Shown here: piece by piece, positions 53,615 through 63,477 of the stretch
Layout: each line of letters starts with the position of its first letter
Numbering within the stretch: the stretch's first letter is position 1
From: Bog-756 sp963841885
Lineage (GTDB): Bacteria > Actinomycetota > Acidimicrobiia > Acidimicrobiales > RAAP-2
DNA: 64,000 nt
Direction of reading: 5' to 3'
Assembly: GCA_963841885.1 (NCBI GenBank)
Contig: CAWJEK010000021.1
Coordinates: forward strand, 124,001-188,000
Translations under genes and position numbers: made by a program
Notes under the pieces: generated by a model
The model's database searches: none
What the model saw: the letters and a program-made list of their open reading frames with translations, nothing else
Told to the model about the DNA's origin: nothing

Positions 53615-53723
53615 GCCCGCACCTTACCGTCGGCCCCGGGGGCGACCCGTGCGCAGCCGCGTCCGCGATCACCCTTCCCGGCCCGACGCGGGTCCACCCT
53701 GCCCCCGGCCCCGTCCCCCGTGC

Positions 53724-53744
53724 CATAATCTGACGCACTGTCAG
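53724..53744 (+). promoter_or_regulatory. Operator site D behind a CATAAT box
   Basis: CTGACGCACTGTCAG (53730-53744), a perfect 5-5-5 inverted repeat, directly follows CATAAT (53724-53729). It would cover the transcription start of the deacylase and aldehyde dehydrogenase genes. Confidence 0.6.
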
Positions 53745-53854
53745 TTCCGGGGGGAGGGGGGACGGCCGTGGCCGTCCACCGCACCCGTACCGGACCACCC
53801 CACCGAAACCGCCCGACGACGCACGCTCCCGGGCCCCACGAAGGGAACCGCACC

Positions 53855-55588
53855 ATGCTCGACTACGCGATCCGCAACGGCCTCGTCGTCGACGGCACCG
53901 GGGCACCGGGCGTCCGGGCCGACGTGGGGATCAAGGACGGGATCATCGTGACCGTGGGGACCGTCACCGAGGAGGCGGCCACCGAGCTCGACGCCGACGG
54001 GCTGGTGGTGGCTCCGGGCATCATCGACCCCCACACGCACTACGACGCCCAGCTGTTCTGGGACCCGACGGCCTCCCCGTCCAACCTGCACGGCGTCACC
54101 ACGGTGATCGCCGGGAACTGCGGCTTCACCCTGGCCCCGATCAAGGCCGAGGACCACGACTACATCCGCCGGATGATGGCCAAGGTCGAGGGGATGCCGC
54201 TGGTGGCGCTCGAGAACGGCATCGACTGGGACTGGACCACCTTCGGCGAGTACCTGGCGCGGCTCGAGGGCAACCTCGGCGTCAACGCCGGGTTCCTCGT
54301 CGGGCACTGCGCCATCCGTCGCTGGGTCATGGGCCCCGACCGCGCCGCCGAGGTGGCCGACGACGAGGAGCTGGCCGCCATGACCCGGCTCCTGGCCGAG
54401 TCGATCGAGGCCGGTGGCCTGGGTTTCTCCTCCTCGCAGTCGCGCACCCACTCCGACGGCGACGGCAATCCGATCTCGTCCCGCTACGCCGACCGTCGCG
54501 AGATGCTCGCCTTCTGCGAGGTCGTCCGGGACCACCCCGGCACCACTCTCGAGTACATCACCAACGGGTGCCTGGACGCCTTCAGCGACGACGAGATCGA
54601 CCTGATGGTGGCGATGACCACGACGGCCCGGCGCCCGTTGAACTGGAACCTGCTCACCGTCGACTCGCGGACCCCGGACAAGACGGCCCGCCAGCTCGAG
54701 GCCTCCCGGGCGGCGGCGGCGGCCGGCGGCCAGATCGTGGCCCTGACCATGCCGACGCTCGTGCCCATGAACATGAGCTTCCGGACCCACTGCGCCCTCT
54801 TCCTCATACCGGGCTGGGGCGACGTGATGGGACTGCCGGCCGAACAGCGGATCGAGCAGTTGAAGGACCCGGCGGTGCGGGCGCGCCTCGACGAACTGGC
54901 CCACTCCGAGGACGCCGGCGTCTTCCGGCGGCTGTCCCACTGGGCCAACTACATCATCGGTGACACGTTCGCCCCCGAGAACGCCGGCTACAGCTGGCGC
55001 GACGTCGGCTCCATCGCCGACGAGCAGGGCAAGGAGCCGTTCGACGCCCTGCTGGACCTCGTCATCGCCGACGACCTCCGCACCGTGCTGTGGCCCAAGG
55101 CCTCCGACGGCGACGCCGCCTCCTGGGAGGCCCGGGTGGACGTCTGGAACGACCCCGGCGCCCTGGTCGGCGGCTCCGACGCCGGTGCCCATCTCGACCG
55201 TATGTGCGGATCGAACTACCCGACGTCGTTCCTCGGCGACTGCCTGCGCAACCGCAAACTGGTCCCCATGGAGCAGGCGGTCCACTGGATGACCCAGGCG
55301 CCCGCCGACCTCTTCGGCCTCCAGGACCGGGGCCGGGTGGCCGAGGGGCTCCGCGCCGACCTGTTCGTCTTCGATCCCGAGACGATCGCCTCCGAGCCGG
55401 CGACCCTCGTCGAGGACCTGCCCGGAGGCAGCCCCCGGCTCATCGCCGACCCGATCGGCGTCGTGCGGGTGCTGGTGAACGGCGTCGAGACCGTCGTCGA
55501 CGGCCGACCCACGGGCAACCTGCCGGGGACGCTGCTGCGCTCGGGCACCGACACGGTCACCGTGGACCCGTCGGTGGCCGCCGTCTGA
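53855..55588 (+). CDS. N-acyl-D-amino-acid deacylase-like amidohydrolase
   Basis: A 577-aa amidohydrolase superfamily protein, cytosolic. It has the beta-barrel entry YAIRNGLVVDGTGAPGVRAD, the metal motif GIIDPHTHYDAQLFWDP, GVTTVIAGNCGFTLAP, the middle GLGFSSSQSRTHSDGDG and the late Asp in GGSDAGAHLDRM. The family removes acyl groups from D-amino acids or opens cyclic imides, but long members like this one (usual length about 480-580) have many unknown substrates. ATG 53855 has AAGGGA upstream. Its promoter carries operator site D. Confidence 0.85.
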   Translation: MLDYAIRNGLVVDGTGAPGVRADVGIKDGIIVTVGTVTEEAATELDADGLVVAPGIIDPHTHYDAQLFWDPTASPSNLHGVTTVIAGNCGFTLAPIKAEDHDYIRRMMAKVEGMPLVALENGIDWDWTTFGEYLARLEGNLGVNAGFLVGHCAIRRWVMGPDRAAEVADDEELAAMTRLLAESIEAGGLGFSSSQSRTHSDGDGNPISSRYADRREMLAFCEVVRDHPGTTLEYITNGCLDAFSDDEIDLMVAMTTTARRPLNWNLLTVDSRTPDKTARQLEASRAAAAAGGQIVALTMPTLVPMNMSFRTHCALFLIPGWGDVMGLPAEQRIEQLKDPAVRARLDELAHSEDAGVFRRLSHWANYIIGDTFAPENAGYSWRDVGSIADEQGKEPFDALLDLVIADDLRTVLWPKASDGDAASWEARVDVWNDPGALVGGSDAGAHLDRMCGSNYPTSFLGDCLRNRKLVPMEQAVHWMTQAPADLFGLQDRGRVAEGLRADLFVFDPETIASEPATLVEDLPGGSPRLIADPIGVVRVLVNGVETVVDGRPTGNLPGTLLRSGTDTVTVDPSVAAV

Positions 55589-55735
55589 GCCACGCGCCGG
55601 ACCGGGCCCGGCCGGTGCCGGGCCTACACTGCGGCGCCACGCCACCACCCGACCCACACCACCGCCCCACCCAGCCGACCGATCCACCCACCCACCACCC
55701 ACCGCACCAACCCGACACCGAGAAGGGGAGCCACC

Positions 55736-57205
55736 ATGGCGAGCAAGGTCACCAAGGACGAGACGCAGCTGCTGATCGACGGCCACTGGGTCGACGCCGG
55801 CGACGGCACCTACGCCATCGTCAACCCGGCCACCGAGGAGGTGGTCGGCCAGGCGCCCAACGCATCGGTCGCCGACGCCGAGGCCGCCGCGGCGGCCGCC
55901 CGGGCGGCCCTCCCCGCCTGGTCCGCCACCCCGCCCGAGGAGCGCCTCGCCCTGCTGAAGAAGGCGTCAGCGGCCATCCGGGCCAAGAACGACGAGCTCG
56001 TCCCACTGGTGATCGCCGAGACGGGCGCCACCGCCTCGGTCGGCTCCCGGATGCAGGTACCGGTGTGCGCCGACCGCTTCGACCGCTACAGCCGGGACAT
56101 CCGCCACGTCCAGGAGTCGATGCTCCCCCCGATCGCCACCGCGGCCACCCCGCTGGCCCCCGGCGGCCTCATCAGCGCCCTCGCCTACCGGCAGCCCGTC
56201 GGGGTGGTGGCCGCCATCGCCAGCTACAACTTCCCCTTGACCAACCTGGCCGGGAAGATCGCACCGGCCCTGGCCATGGGCAACACGGTGGTGATCAAGC
56301 CCGCCCCCCAGGACCCGCTGGCCGTGGTCGAGCTGACCCGCGTGCTCGACGAGGTCGGGTTCCCGCCGGGCGTCATCAACCTGGTCAGTTCGCAGGGCCC
56401 CGCCCCGGCGGCCGTCCTCACCACATCCCCCGACGTCGACATGGTGTCCTTCACCGGGTCGACGGCGGTGGGCCAGCAGATCGCCGCCGCCGGGGCCCCG
56501 TCGATGAAGCGTCTCCTGATGGAGCTGGGTGGGAAGGGAGCCGCCGTGGTGTTCGCCGACGCCGACCTCAAGGCGGCCGTCACCGCCATCGGGTCGACCT
56601 GGGCCTTCCATTCGGGCCAGATCTGCACGGCACCGACCCGGGCCGTGGTGCACCGCAGCATCTTCGACCAGGTGGTCGCCGGCCTGTCCGCCTTCGCCGG
56701 CCGGTTGACGGTGGGTGATCCCACCGAGGCGGCCACCGTGGTCGGGCCGGTGATCACCGGCGTCCACCAGCAGCGCATCCTCGACTACATCGAGTCGGGG
56801 CGGGCGGAGGGCGAGGTCGTCCTCGGCGGTGGGCGTCCCGAGCACCTCGAGCGCGGCTACTACGTGGAGCCCACGCTCATCACCGGCTCCAACGACATGC
56901 GCTGCGCCCGCGAGGAGATCTTCGGCCCCGTCGTGGTGGCCATCCCCTTCGACGACGACGACGAGGGCATCGCCATCGCCAACGACTCGGAGTTCGGCCT
57001 GTACGACTACGTCTTCTCGGGCGACACGTCCCGGGCGTTCCGGGTGGCCAAGCAGCTACGGGCCGGCCACGTGGGCATCAACACGGCCCAGCGCAACATG
57101 GACGCTCCGTTCGGCGGCTTCAAGATGAGCGGCATCGGCCGCGACGGCGGCGACTACGGGCTCGAGGCGTACTCGGAGCTGCAGTCGATCATCTGGGCCG
57201 GGTAG
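55736..57205 (+). CDS. NAD-dependent aldehyde dehydrogenase
   Basis: A 489-aa ALDH. It has the N-terminal IDGHWVDAGDGTYAIVNPAT, the cofactor region ASYNFPLTNLAGKIAPALAM with VVIKPAPQDPLAV, FTGSTAVGQQI, the general base Glu in LMELGGKGAAVVF, the catalytic Cys in FHSGQICTAPTRAVVH and the end PFGGFKMSGIGRDGGDYGLE. The substrate aldehyde is unknown. ATG 55736 has AAGGGGAG upstream. It lies 147 nt after the deacylase, in the same direction, and may share its control. Confidence 0.92.
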   Translation: MASKVTKDETQLLIDGHWVDAGDGTYAIVNPATEEVVGQAPNASVADAEAAAAAARAALPAWSATPPEERLALLKKASAAIRAKNDELVPLVIAETGATASVGSRMQVPVCADRFDRYSRDIRHVQESMLPPIATAATPLAPGGLISALAYRQPVGVVAAIASYNFPLTNLAGKIAPALAMGNTVVIKPAPQDPLAVVELTRVLDEVGFPPGVINLVSSQGPAPAAVLTTSPDVDMVSFTGSTAVGQQIAAAGAPSMKRLLMELGGKGAAVVFADADLKAAVTAIGSTWAFHSGQICTAPTRAVVHRSIFDQVVAGLSAFAGRLTVGDPTEAATVVGPVITGVHQQRILDYIESGRAEGEVVLGGGRPEHLERGYYVEPTLITGSNDMRCAREEIFGPVVVAIPFDDDDEGIAIANDSEFGLYDYVFSGDTSRAFRVAKQLRAGHVGINTAQRNMDAPFGGFKMSGIGRDGGDYGLEAYSELQSIIWAG

Positions 57206-57206
57206 G

Positions 57207-58719
57207 TCAGCCGGCGCCGTCGAAGGGGGCGTCGAAGGCGAAGATGCCCCCGTCGGCCCCGGCCAGCCAGTAGCCCCCGGTCGCCCGGTCGGCGGCGATG
57301 GCCACCATCGGGGCGTTGAGCGTCAGCGCCCCGGTGCTCCCGTCGAAGGGGGCCCCGCCGTAGGCGAAGATGCCGCCGTCGGCCCCGACCAGCCAGTAGC
57401 CGTGCCCGAGGCGTCGGCGGCGATCCCCACCACGGGGGCGTTCAGGCCCTGGCCGCCCATCGAGCCCTGGAAGGCGGCGTCACCGAAGGCGAAGATGCCG
57501 CCGTCGGCCCCGACCAGCCAGTAGCCGTGACCGCGGGCGTCGGCGGCGATCCCCACCACGGGGGCGTTCAGGCTCTGGCCGCCCATGGAGCCGTGGAAGG
57601 CCGCGTCACCGAAGGCGAAGATGCCGCCGTCGGCCCCGACCAGCCAGTAGCCCCGGCCGTCGGGGGTGGGCGCCATGTCCACCACGGGCGCGGCGAGGGG
57701 GAGGCCGCCCATGGAGCCGTAGAAGGCGGCGTCACCGAAGGCGAAGATGCCGCCGTCGGCCCCGACCAGCCAGTAGCCCCGGCCGTCGGGGGTGGCCACG
57801 ATGTGGCGTGATGGGGGCGGCCAATGGTCTGCCGGCCATGGATCCGTAGTCCACCGCGGCGCCGTGGGTCACCACCGTGCCGTCGGACTTCGCCTCCCAG
57901 TAGCCGTTGCCGCCGGCCGACGCGGCGGCGCCCACGTAGGTGATCACCGGAGGGGCGGGGGGCAGCGCCGGCTCACCGGGTACCGACGGCACCGCGAAGG
58001 GGTAGGGGTACTGACCCCCGGTCGCCGTGGTGGCACCGTTCGGGCCCACCGTCTGACCGGGGCAGTAGACCGGCACGCCGGTCTGGAGGCCGGCCACCGA
58101 GGGGCCGGAGGGGACCGGGTCGCCTTCGACGGCGTTCTGCATCGCCTGCGGACTCTCGGCGACACCGAGGTTTCCGTAGGTGTAGCCGAAGAGCTCGACG
58201 GTGTAGGCCTGCCCACCGCTGCAGGTGACGCCGATGCCGACGGACTCGTAGCCGGCGTTGAGCATGTTCTGGCGGTGGCCGGCCGACGCCATGTAGGCCG
58301 CTTCCATGCCGTCGGAGCCGTCACCGGGCCAGAAGCCGTCGCCCGAGATCCGGAGTTGGCGGCCATCACGCACATCTGGGTCGGCGAGGGGTCGTACCCG
58401 CACCCGGACAGCGACGGGTCCTGCACCACGCCCGTGGAGGCGATGTAGTCGGCCCACGCCTGGGCGGCGGCGTTGAGTCCGGCCACCATGGTCAGCGGGG
58501 GGACCGGTTGGCCGGCCGGGAGCGGGCGGCGCGCTCGGCGTTGACCCGGGCCAGGAGGTCGGTGGCGTAGATGGACTGGACCGACGCCATATCGGGGGCC
58601 GGCGTGGTGGCCGCCGCCCGGGTGGCGGTCAGCGGGCCGGCCGGCACGAGGACCCCGACGACGGCCAGCATGGCGACCATCCACCCACCGAGCAGGGCCC
58701 GACGCCATACTCGGAACAA
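57207..58719 (-). CDS. Secreted CAP/SCP-domain protein with GYW repeats (frame breaks)
   Basis: About 503 aa if joined. TTG 58719 begins a good signal peptide (FRVWRRALLGGWMVAMLAVV); the ATG at 58680 would lack its basic residues. A CAP (SCP/PR1) domain covers about 50-190: SVQSIYATDLLARVNAERAA, LNAAAQAWADYIASTGVVQD and SAGHRQNMLNAGYESVGIGV. A Pro-rich linker is followed by 6-7 repeats of GYWLVGADGGIFAFGDAAFY, then GSMGG. Breaks lie near 58500, 58355, 57800 and 57405. It is probably an exported cell-surface or extracellular protein; no enzyme activity can be assigned. Confidence 0.8.
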
Positions 58720-58950
58720 ATGGGGGGGTTGTATCCTGGACCGCCCGGGGGCGGGAACGCGCCGTTCCCGTTGCCTGCCCCACGTCCGACCCGTCCCTCT
58801 GCCGATACCGCTCCACCGTTCCCGAGCCCCTCGAGATCGCGATTGAGTCTCCCAGACGCAGGCTCGGGGGTTCAATCTGGGTTCCGTTTCCACCGGATCT
58901 ATCGGCACCAACTGGCCGAAACTGTTGCCCGAATCGGCTACAACAGGTGC

Positions 58951-59952
58951 GTGCCCGTCCCCGTCCCGCCGTCCATCCCCCCGACGTTCACCGAGATGGC
59001 CGAACGGGTCACCAACTGGGGCCGATGGGGCCCGGACGACCAGATCGGGACGCTCAACCTCGTCGACGGGGCGGCCCGCCTGCGCGGGGTGGCGTCGGTC
59101 GTGGACGGTGCGGCCTTCCACCTCGGCATCCCGATGTCGGAGGCCGAGGGCATCCAGATGGGATTCATCGAGGGCCGGGTGAACCCGAGTCACACGATGG
59201 TGTCGGTCAACGCCCCCCAGAGCGCGGACCCGGCATGGATCGCCTTCAGCGAGGACGTGGTCAGCTTCGCCATGCAGTGCGCCACCCACTGGGACGGTCT
59301 GGCCCACTGCTCCTACGGCGCCGGGCCGGACGGCGGCCGGCTGTACAACGGCTACCCGGCCTCCTCCATCACCGAGGCCGGGGCGGCCCTCCTCGGCATC
59401 CAGCAGATCGACACCCTCGTCAGCCGGGGCCTGCTGCTCGACGTGGCCCGGGCCAAGGGGCTCGAGCTGCTGGAGCCGGGCTACCCGATCACCCCCGCCG
59501 ACCTCGACGCCGCCTGCGCCCTCGGCAGCCTGGACGTCGAGCCCGGCGACGTCGTGCTCGTCCGCACCGGACAGGCCGCCCACCTCGCCCTCCCGGGACG
59601 GCCCGGCATCGGGGGGAAGCCGCCGGTGCGCGACCTGGTCGCCTACACGTGGCCCACGCCGGGGCTGACGGTCGCCACCGCCGGGTGGTTCCACGACCAC
59701 GACGTGGCGGCCGTGGCCATCGACAACCTCGTCCTCGAGGTCTACCCGTGCGAGTCCGACGACCTGTTCCTGCCCGGTCCACCTGCTGCACCTGGTGGAG
59801 ATGGGGATGACCCAGGGCCAGAACTGGTTCCTCGACGAGCTGGCCGACGCCTGCGCGGCCGACGGGCGCGTACTCGTTCCTGCTGGACGCCACGCCGCTG
59901 ACCGTTCACCGGGGCGCTGGGCTCGCCGGTCAACCCGGTCGCCCTGCGGTAG
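58951..59952 (+). CDS. Cyclase family protein (kynurenine-formamidase-like fold; frame breaks)
   Basis: About 333 aa. It carries the long-form cyclase pattern EMAERVTNWGRWGPDDQIGT, then LNLVD, with the metal-binding motif CATHWDGLAHCSYG, TLVSRGLLLDVARAKG, DVVLVRTGQAAH and GWFHDHDVAAVAIDN. Members hydrolyse small amide or ester rings; a role in the adjacent catabolic locus is possible. Frame breaks near 59778, 59868 and 59905 lie in the last 60 codons; the restored end reads SPVNPVALR. GTG 58951 lies 6 nt after TACAAC. It is divergent from the CAP gene. Confidence 0.82.
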
Positions 59953-59965
59953 GGCGGGTCGCCGG

Positions 59966-60748
59966 TCAGGCCCCGGCGGCCTTCCCCCGGGGCTTCGCCG
60001 TCCGGGCGGCGGCCGCGCCGCCCCCGACCACCGGTCCGGTGCGGGGCGCGGGGCTCTCGGCGCCGGGCACCCGGACACCCTCGGGGGCGGGCCGGCCGGT
60101 CACCGACCAGTGGAGCAGGCGGGCCTGGCTGTCGACCAGCGAGGCGGTGCGGATCCCCCAGAACTCGAACCCGTACCGATGGCCGGCGACCTGGGCCAGC
60201 ATGGCGATCAGGGTGCCGGCGGCGGCCATGGGGTCGGCGCCGGCCGGGGAGCCCGAGGTGCCGGCGTGGTTGGCGATGACCCGGGCCAGGGTCACCGTGA
60301 CCGCGTTGAGGGCCCGCACCCGCAGCCCCTGGAAGCGCAGGTCGCCCTCGACCGTCGTGAGCTCGACCACCCGGAAGACGGCCCGGTTGCGTCTCCCAGT
60401 AGTCCATGAACCCCTCGACCACGGCCACCGCGGTGTCCCACGAGGCGTCGTCGGACCAGTCGCCGTCGACCATCCGGCCAGCACGCCGGCCCCCTCGACC
60501 AGCTCCTCGGCCAGCACGGTGATGGCCGCCTCCACGTTCTCGAAGTACTGGTAGAAGGTGGCCGGCGACGTGCCGGCCTGGCGGGCGATGTCGATCACCT
60601 TGATGGAGCGCCACGGCGTGGCCACCAGCAGTTCGGCCGTGCACTCGAGCAGCCGCTGGCGGGTGGCCAGTCCCCGGCGGCCGGGCACCCGTCCGTCGGT
60701 GGTGGCGATGAGCTCCGGCTCGTCCTCGGTGGGCTCTGCGGTGGGCAT
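59966..60748 (-). CDS. TetR family regulator (two compensating frame breaks)
   Basis: About 260 aa. The HTH is GLATRQRLLECTAELLVATP, WRSIKVIDIARQAGTSPATF then YQYFENVEAA. The ligand domain continues with AVFRVVELTTVEGDLRFQGL, and the end is Lys/Pro-rich (KPRGKAAGA). Breaks near 60478 and 60393 cancel each other. This TetR subgroup usually lies beside acyl-CoA or lipid genes. It is divergent from the KstR-like gene and is a candidate for binding the CTGAC-N5-GTCAG sites. Confidence 0.82.
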   Translation of the reverse strand: MPTAEPTEDEPELIATTDGRVPGRRGLATRQRLLECTAELLVATPWRSIKVIDIARQAGTSPATFYQYFENVEAAITVLAEELVEGAGVLAGWSTATGPTTPRGTPRWPWSRGSWTTGRRNRAVFRVVELTTVEGDLRFQGLRVRALNAVTVTLARVIANHAGTSGSPAGADPMAAAGTLIAMLAQVAGHRYGFEFWGIRTASLVDSQARLLHWSVTGRPAPEGVRVPGAESPAPRTGPVVGGGAAAARTAKPRGKAAGA

Positions 60749-60891
60749 GGCGGCCCATCGTACCGACGGCGGACCTCCGGGGACGGGTGAGGTGCGATCC
60801 CCGATCGCGCCGGTGGGCACCCGGGTCGACGCCGGTCGGGGACTGCGGTTCCCCGGGCCGGGAAAGGGTGTCCGACTAGGGTGGTCGATCC

Positions 60892-61494
60892 ATGGCGAAC
60901 GCTCCGGTGCCGCGCACGCTGACGCGGGCCCAGCAGGCCCGGCGACAGCGCGTCATCGACGCCGCCATGTCGCTGGCGCTCGACGGTGGCTACGAGGCCG
61001 TCCAGATGCGCGACGTGGCCGCCCGGGCCGACGTGGCCATGGGCACCGTGTACCGCTACTTCACCAGCAAGGACCACCTGCTGGCCGCCGCCCTCGTCCA
61101 CTGGGTCGAGCAGCTCGACAGCCGGCTGGCCCAGAGTCCCGCCCAGGGCGCCACGCCGGCCGAACGGGTCATCGACGCCCTCGACCGGGCGCTGCGGGCC
61201 ATGGGCCGCCAGCCCCAGCTGGTCGGCGCCGTGTTCACCGCCCTGGCCTCGCCGGACCCGGCGGCCATCGAGTGCCAGCAGCAGGTGTCGGTGCTCATGG
61301 AGGGGATCATCACCCGGGCCATCGGCGAGCCCCAGCCGCCCGACATCAGCGACCGGGCCCGGATCCTCGGCCACGTCTGGTACTCGGCGCTGGTCGGTTG
61401 GGTGAACGGGTGGAGCAACATGAACCGGGTGCACGACGAACTGGTCGTGGCCATCGGCCTGCTGCTGCCCACCGACGTCTACGCCGAGGTCTGA
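60892..61494 (+). CDS. KstR-like TetR regulator of steroid catabolism
   Basis: A 200-aa TetR protein. From memory the DNA-binding domain is strikingly close to mycobacterial KstR: RQRVIDAAMSLALDGGYEAV, QMRDVAARADVAMGTVYRYF, TSKDHLLAAALVHWVEQLDS. KstR represses cholesterol catabolic genes and is released by a steroid CoA thioester. The ligand-binding part (about 75-200) ends SNMNRVHDELVVAIGLLLP. The ATG lies 9 nt after TAGGGT (60877-60882). A short CGAC-N7-GTCG repeat overlaps that box and could be an autoregulatory site. This supports a steroid regulon here. Confidence 0.85.
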   Translation: MANAPVPRTLTRAQQARRQRVIDAAMSLALDGGYEAVQMRDVAARADVAMGTVYRYFTSKDHLLAAALVHWVEQLDSRLAQSPAQGATPAERVIDALDRALRAMGRQPQLVGAVFTALASPDPAAIECQQQVSVLMEGIITRAIGEPQPPDISDRARILGHVWYSALVGWVNGWSNMNRVHDELVVAIGLLLPTDVYAEV

Positions 61495-61642
61495 CCGGAT
61501 CGAGCCAGATCCTCCTCTGACACCGGTCGTCACCGTCCGACACGGGTATTCGCCGTCTCCGACGGGACGGCACGGCGGAATCGGTGACCCGGTCCGGGTG
61601 GGGGTGGCAGCGGCCGGGAACGGTACCGGGCTACCGTCTGGC

Positions 61643-62615
61643 ATGCCTTCCGCCATCGAGATCCAGGGGCTGTCCAAGCACTTCGGCCCCGTGCGGGCCG
61701 TCGACGACCTCAGCTTCGAGGTCGCCCAGGGCCGGGTGACCGGGCTTCCTCGGTCCGAACGGCTCCGGCAAGACCACCACCCTGCGCATGCTGCTCGGCC
61801 TGGTCGTCCATCTCCGGGGGACGGCCACGTTCGGGGGCCGGCGCTACGTCGAACTCGACCACCCCGTCCGCCACGTCGGGGCCGCCCTCGAGGCCACCAG
61901 CTTCCACCCGACCCGACGGGCCGAGGACCACCTGAAGACCGTGGCCCTGGCCAGCGGCATCCCGATGTCCCGGGTCGCCGAGACCCTGGACCTGGTGGGC
62001 CTCACCGACGTGGCCCGCCGCCGGGTGGGCAAGTTCTCCCTCGGCATGCGCCAGCGCCTGCAGCTGGCCACCGCCCTGCTCGGCGACCCCGAGATCCTCA
62101 TCCTGGACGAGCCGGCCAACGGCCTCGACCCCCAGGGCATCCAGTGGCTGCGCACGTTCATCCGCGGTCAGGCCGCGCCGGCCACGCCGTGCTGGTCTCC
62201 TCCCACCTCCTGTCGGAGATGGAGGAGACCGTCGACGACGTCGTGATCATCTCCCAGGGGAAGCTGGTGCTCCAGACCACGCTGGCCGACATGGCCTCCC
62301 AGGCGGGCCGGGAACGGCCACCGGCATGCGGATCCGCACCCCGGAGCTCAACCGCCTGGCCGAGGCGCTCGAACGCCATCCCGGTGGGCTGGCGCCAGAC
62401 GGCCCCGGACACCATGGTCATCGACGGCGCCACCCCCGAGTGGTTCGGACCCTTCGCCGCCCAGCACCAGATCGTCCTCTACGAGCTGGTCCACGAGCGG
62501 GGCAGCCTGGAGGACGTCTTCCTGCAGCTGACCCACGGGCTTCGACGCCGCCCATCCGATGGGCCAGGGCGGCGGCCAGTCGGCGCCCTTCCCGATGCCG
62601 GAGGACCACTCATGA
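61643..62615 (+). CDS. ABC transporter ATP-binding protein (frame breaks)
   Basis: About 320 aa, CcmA/NatA-type exporter ATPase. It has IEIQGLSKHFGPVRAVDDLS, Walker A GPNGSGKTTT, signature FSLGMRQRLQLATALLG, Walker B EILILDEPANGLDPQGIQWL, the H-loop in VLVSSHLLSEMEETVDD and a C-terminal LYELVHERGSLEDVFLQLT. Frame breaks lie near 61743, 62178, 62318 and 62548. ATG 61643 starts the conserved strand. Its stop overlaps the permease ATG as ATGA. Confidence 0.88.
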
Positions 62616-63429
62616 TCGCCGTCGTCCGCTCGGAGTGGCTCAAGATCCGGACCACCGCGATCCCGTGGGTGCTGGCCGGCATCGCCCTGCGTCATCACCG
62701 GCCTGCTCATCCTCGTCTATCTTCCTCAACCACGGAGCCGGGGGCGGCGACGGATCCAGCCGGTCTCGGCAACGGCTGCGGAGAGCCTCATCCCGGCTAT
62801 CCCACACCACCCAGCAGCTGCGCAACCTGATCGGTCGGGGCATCCAGGGCTACATCTTCGCCCTGCTGCTCGGCGTGCTCATCATCACCGTGGAGTTCCG
62901 CCACAAGACGGTGACGACCTCGTTCCTGGTCACCCCCCGGCGTCCGGCAGTTCGTCGCTCGGCAAGCTGCTCATCGGCCGCACTGGCCGCCATCGTGCTG
63001 GCGGTGATCCTGCTGGTGGCGACCGTGATCGGCGGCGGGCATCGCCCTGTCCGCCAAGGGCGGCTCGTTCTCGCGCCCTGATCCGCCAGATCCCGGCGGT
63101 GGCACCCGGTCTGATCCTGGTGTTCGTCCTGTTCGCCCTCCTCGGGTGTGGGGGTCGGGATCGCTGGTGACCAACCAGGTGGCGGCCATCATCGTCTGCC
63201 TGGGCTGGTTCCTCATCCTCGAGAACATCATCGAGGTCACCTGGTACACGGCGCGGTCAAGTGGCTCCCGACCGGCGCCGCGGCAGCGGCCGTCCAACGT
63301 GACCCGCCGGGACGCGGTGCGAACATCGGGCTCTTCAACTGGTGGCAGGGCTCACTGTTGATCCTGGCCTACGGCCTGGTCTTCGCCGTCGTCGGCTCGG
63401 CCGTCCTGACCCGGCGCGACATCACCTGA
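62612..63429 (+). CDS. ABC-2 type permease (frame breaks)
   Basis: About 270 aa with several membrane helices. It starts MIAVVRSEWLKIRTTAIPWV and later has IQGYIFALLLGVLIITVEFR and HKTVTTSFLVTP, typical of ABC-2 permeases. Further parts are LAAIVLAVILLVATVIGG, NQVAAIIVCLGWFLILENII and the end LFNWWQGSLLILAYGLVFAV, VGSAVLTRRDIT. At least six frame breaks occur. It forms an exporter with the preceding ATPase; the cargo is unknown. Confidence 0.82.
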
Positions 63430-63477
63430 GCGCGGACCCCCGGGGCCGTCCGACGGCCCGGCTCCTAGGCTCCGGGC

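Noticed and set aside
61515..61535. A fifth CTGAC operator (CTGACACCGGTCGTCA) after the KstR-like gene
   Set aside because: The half-sites are 7 bp apart and the right half is incomplete, so it does not fit the 5-5-5 pattern.
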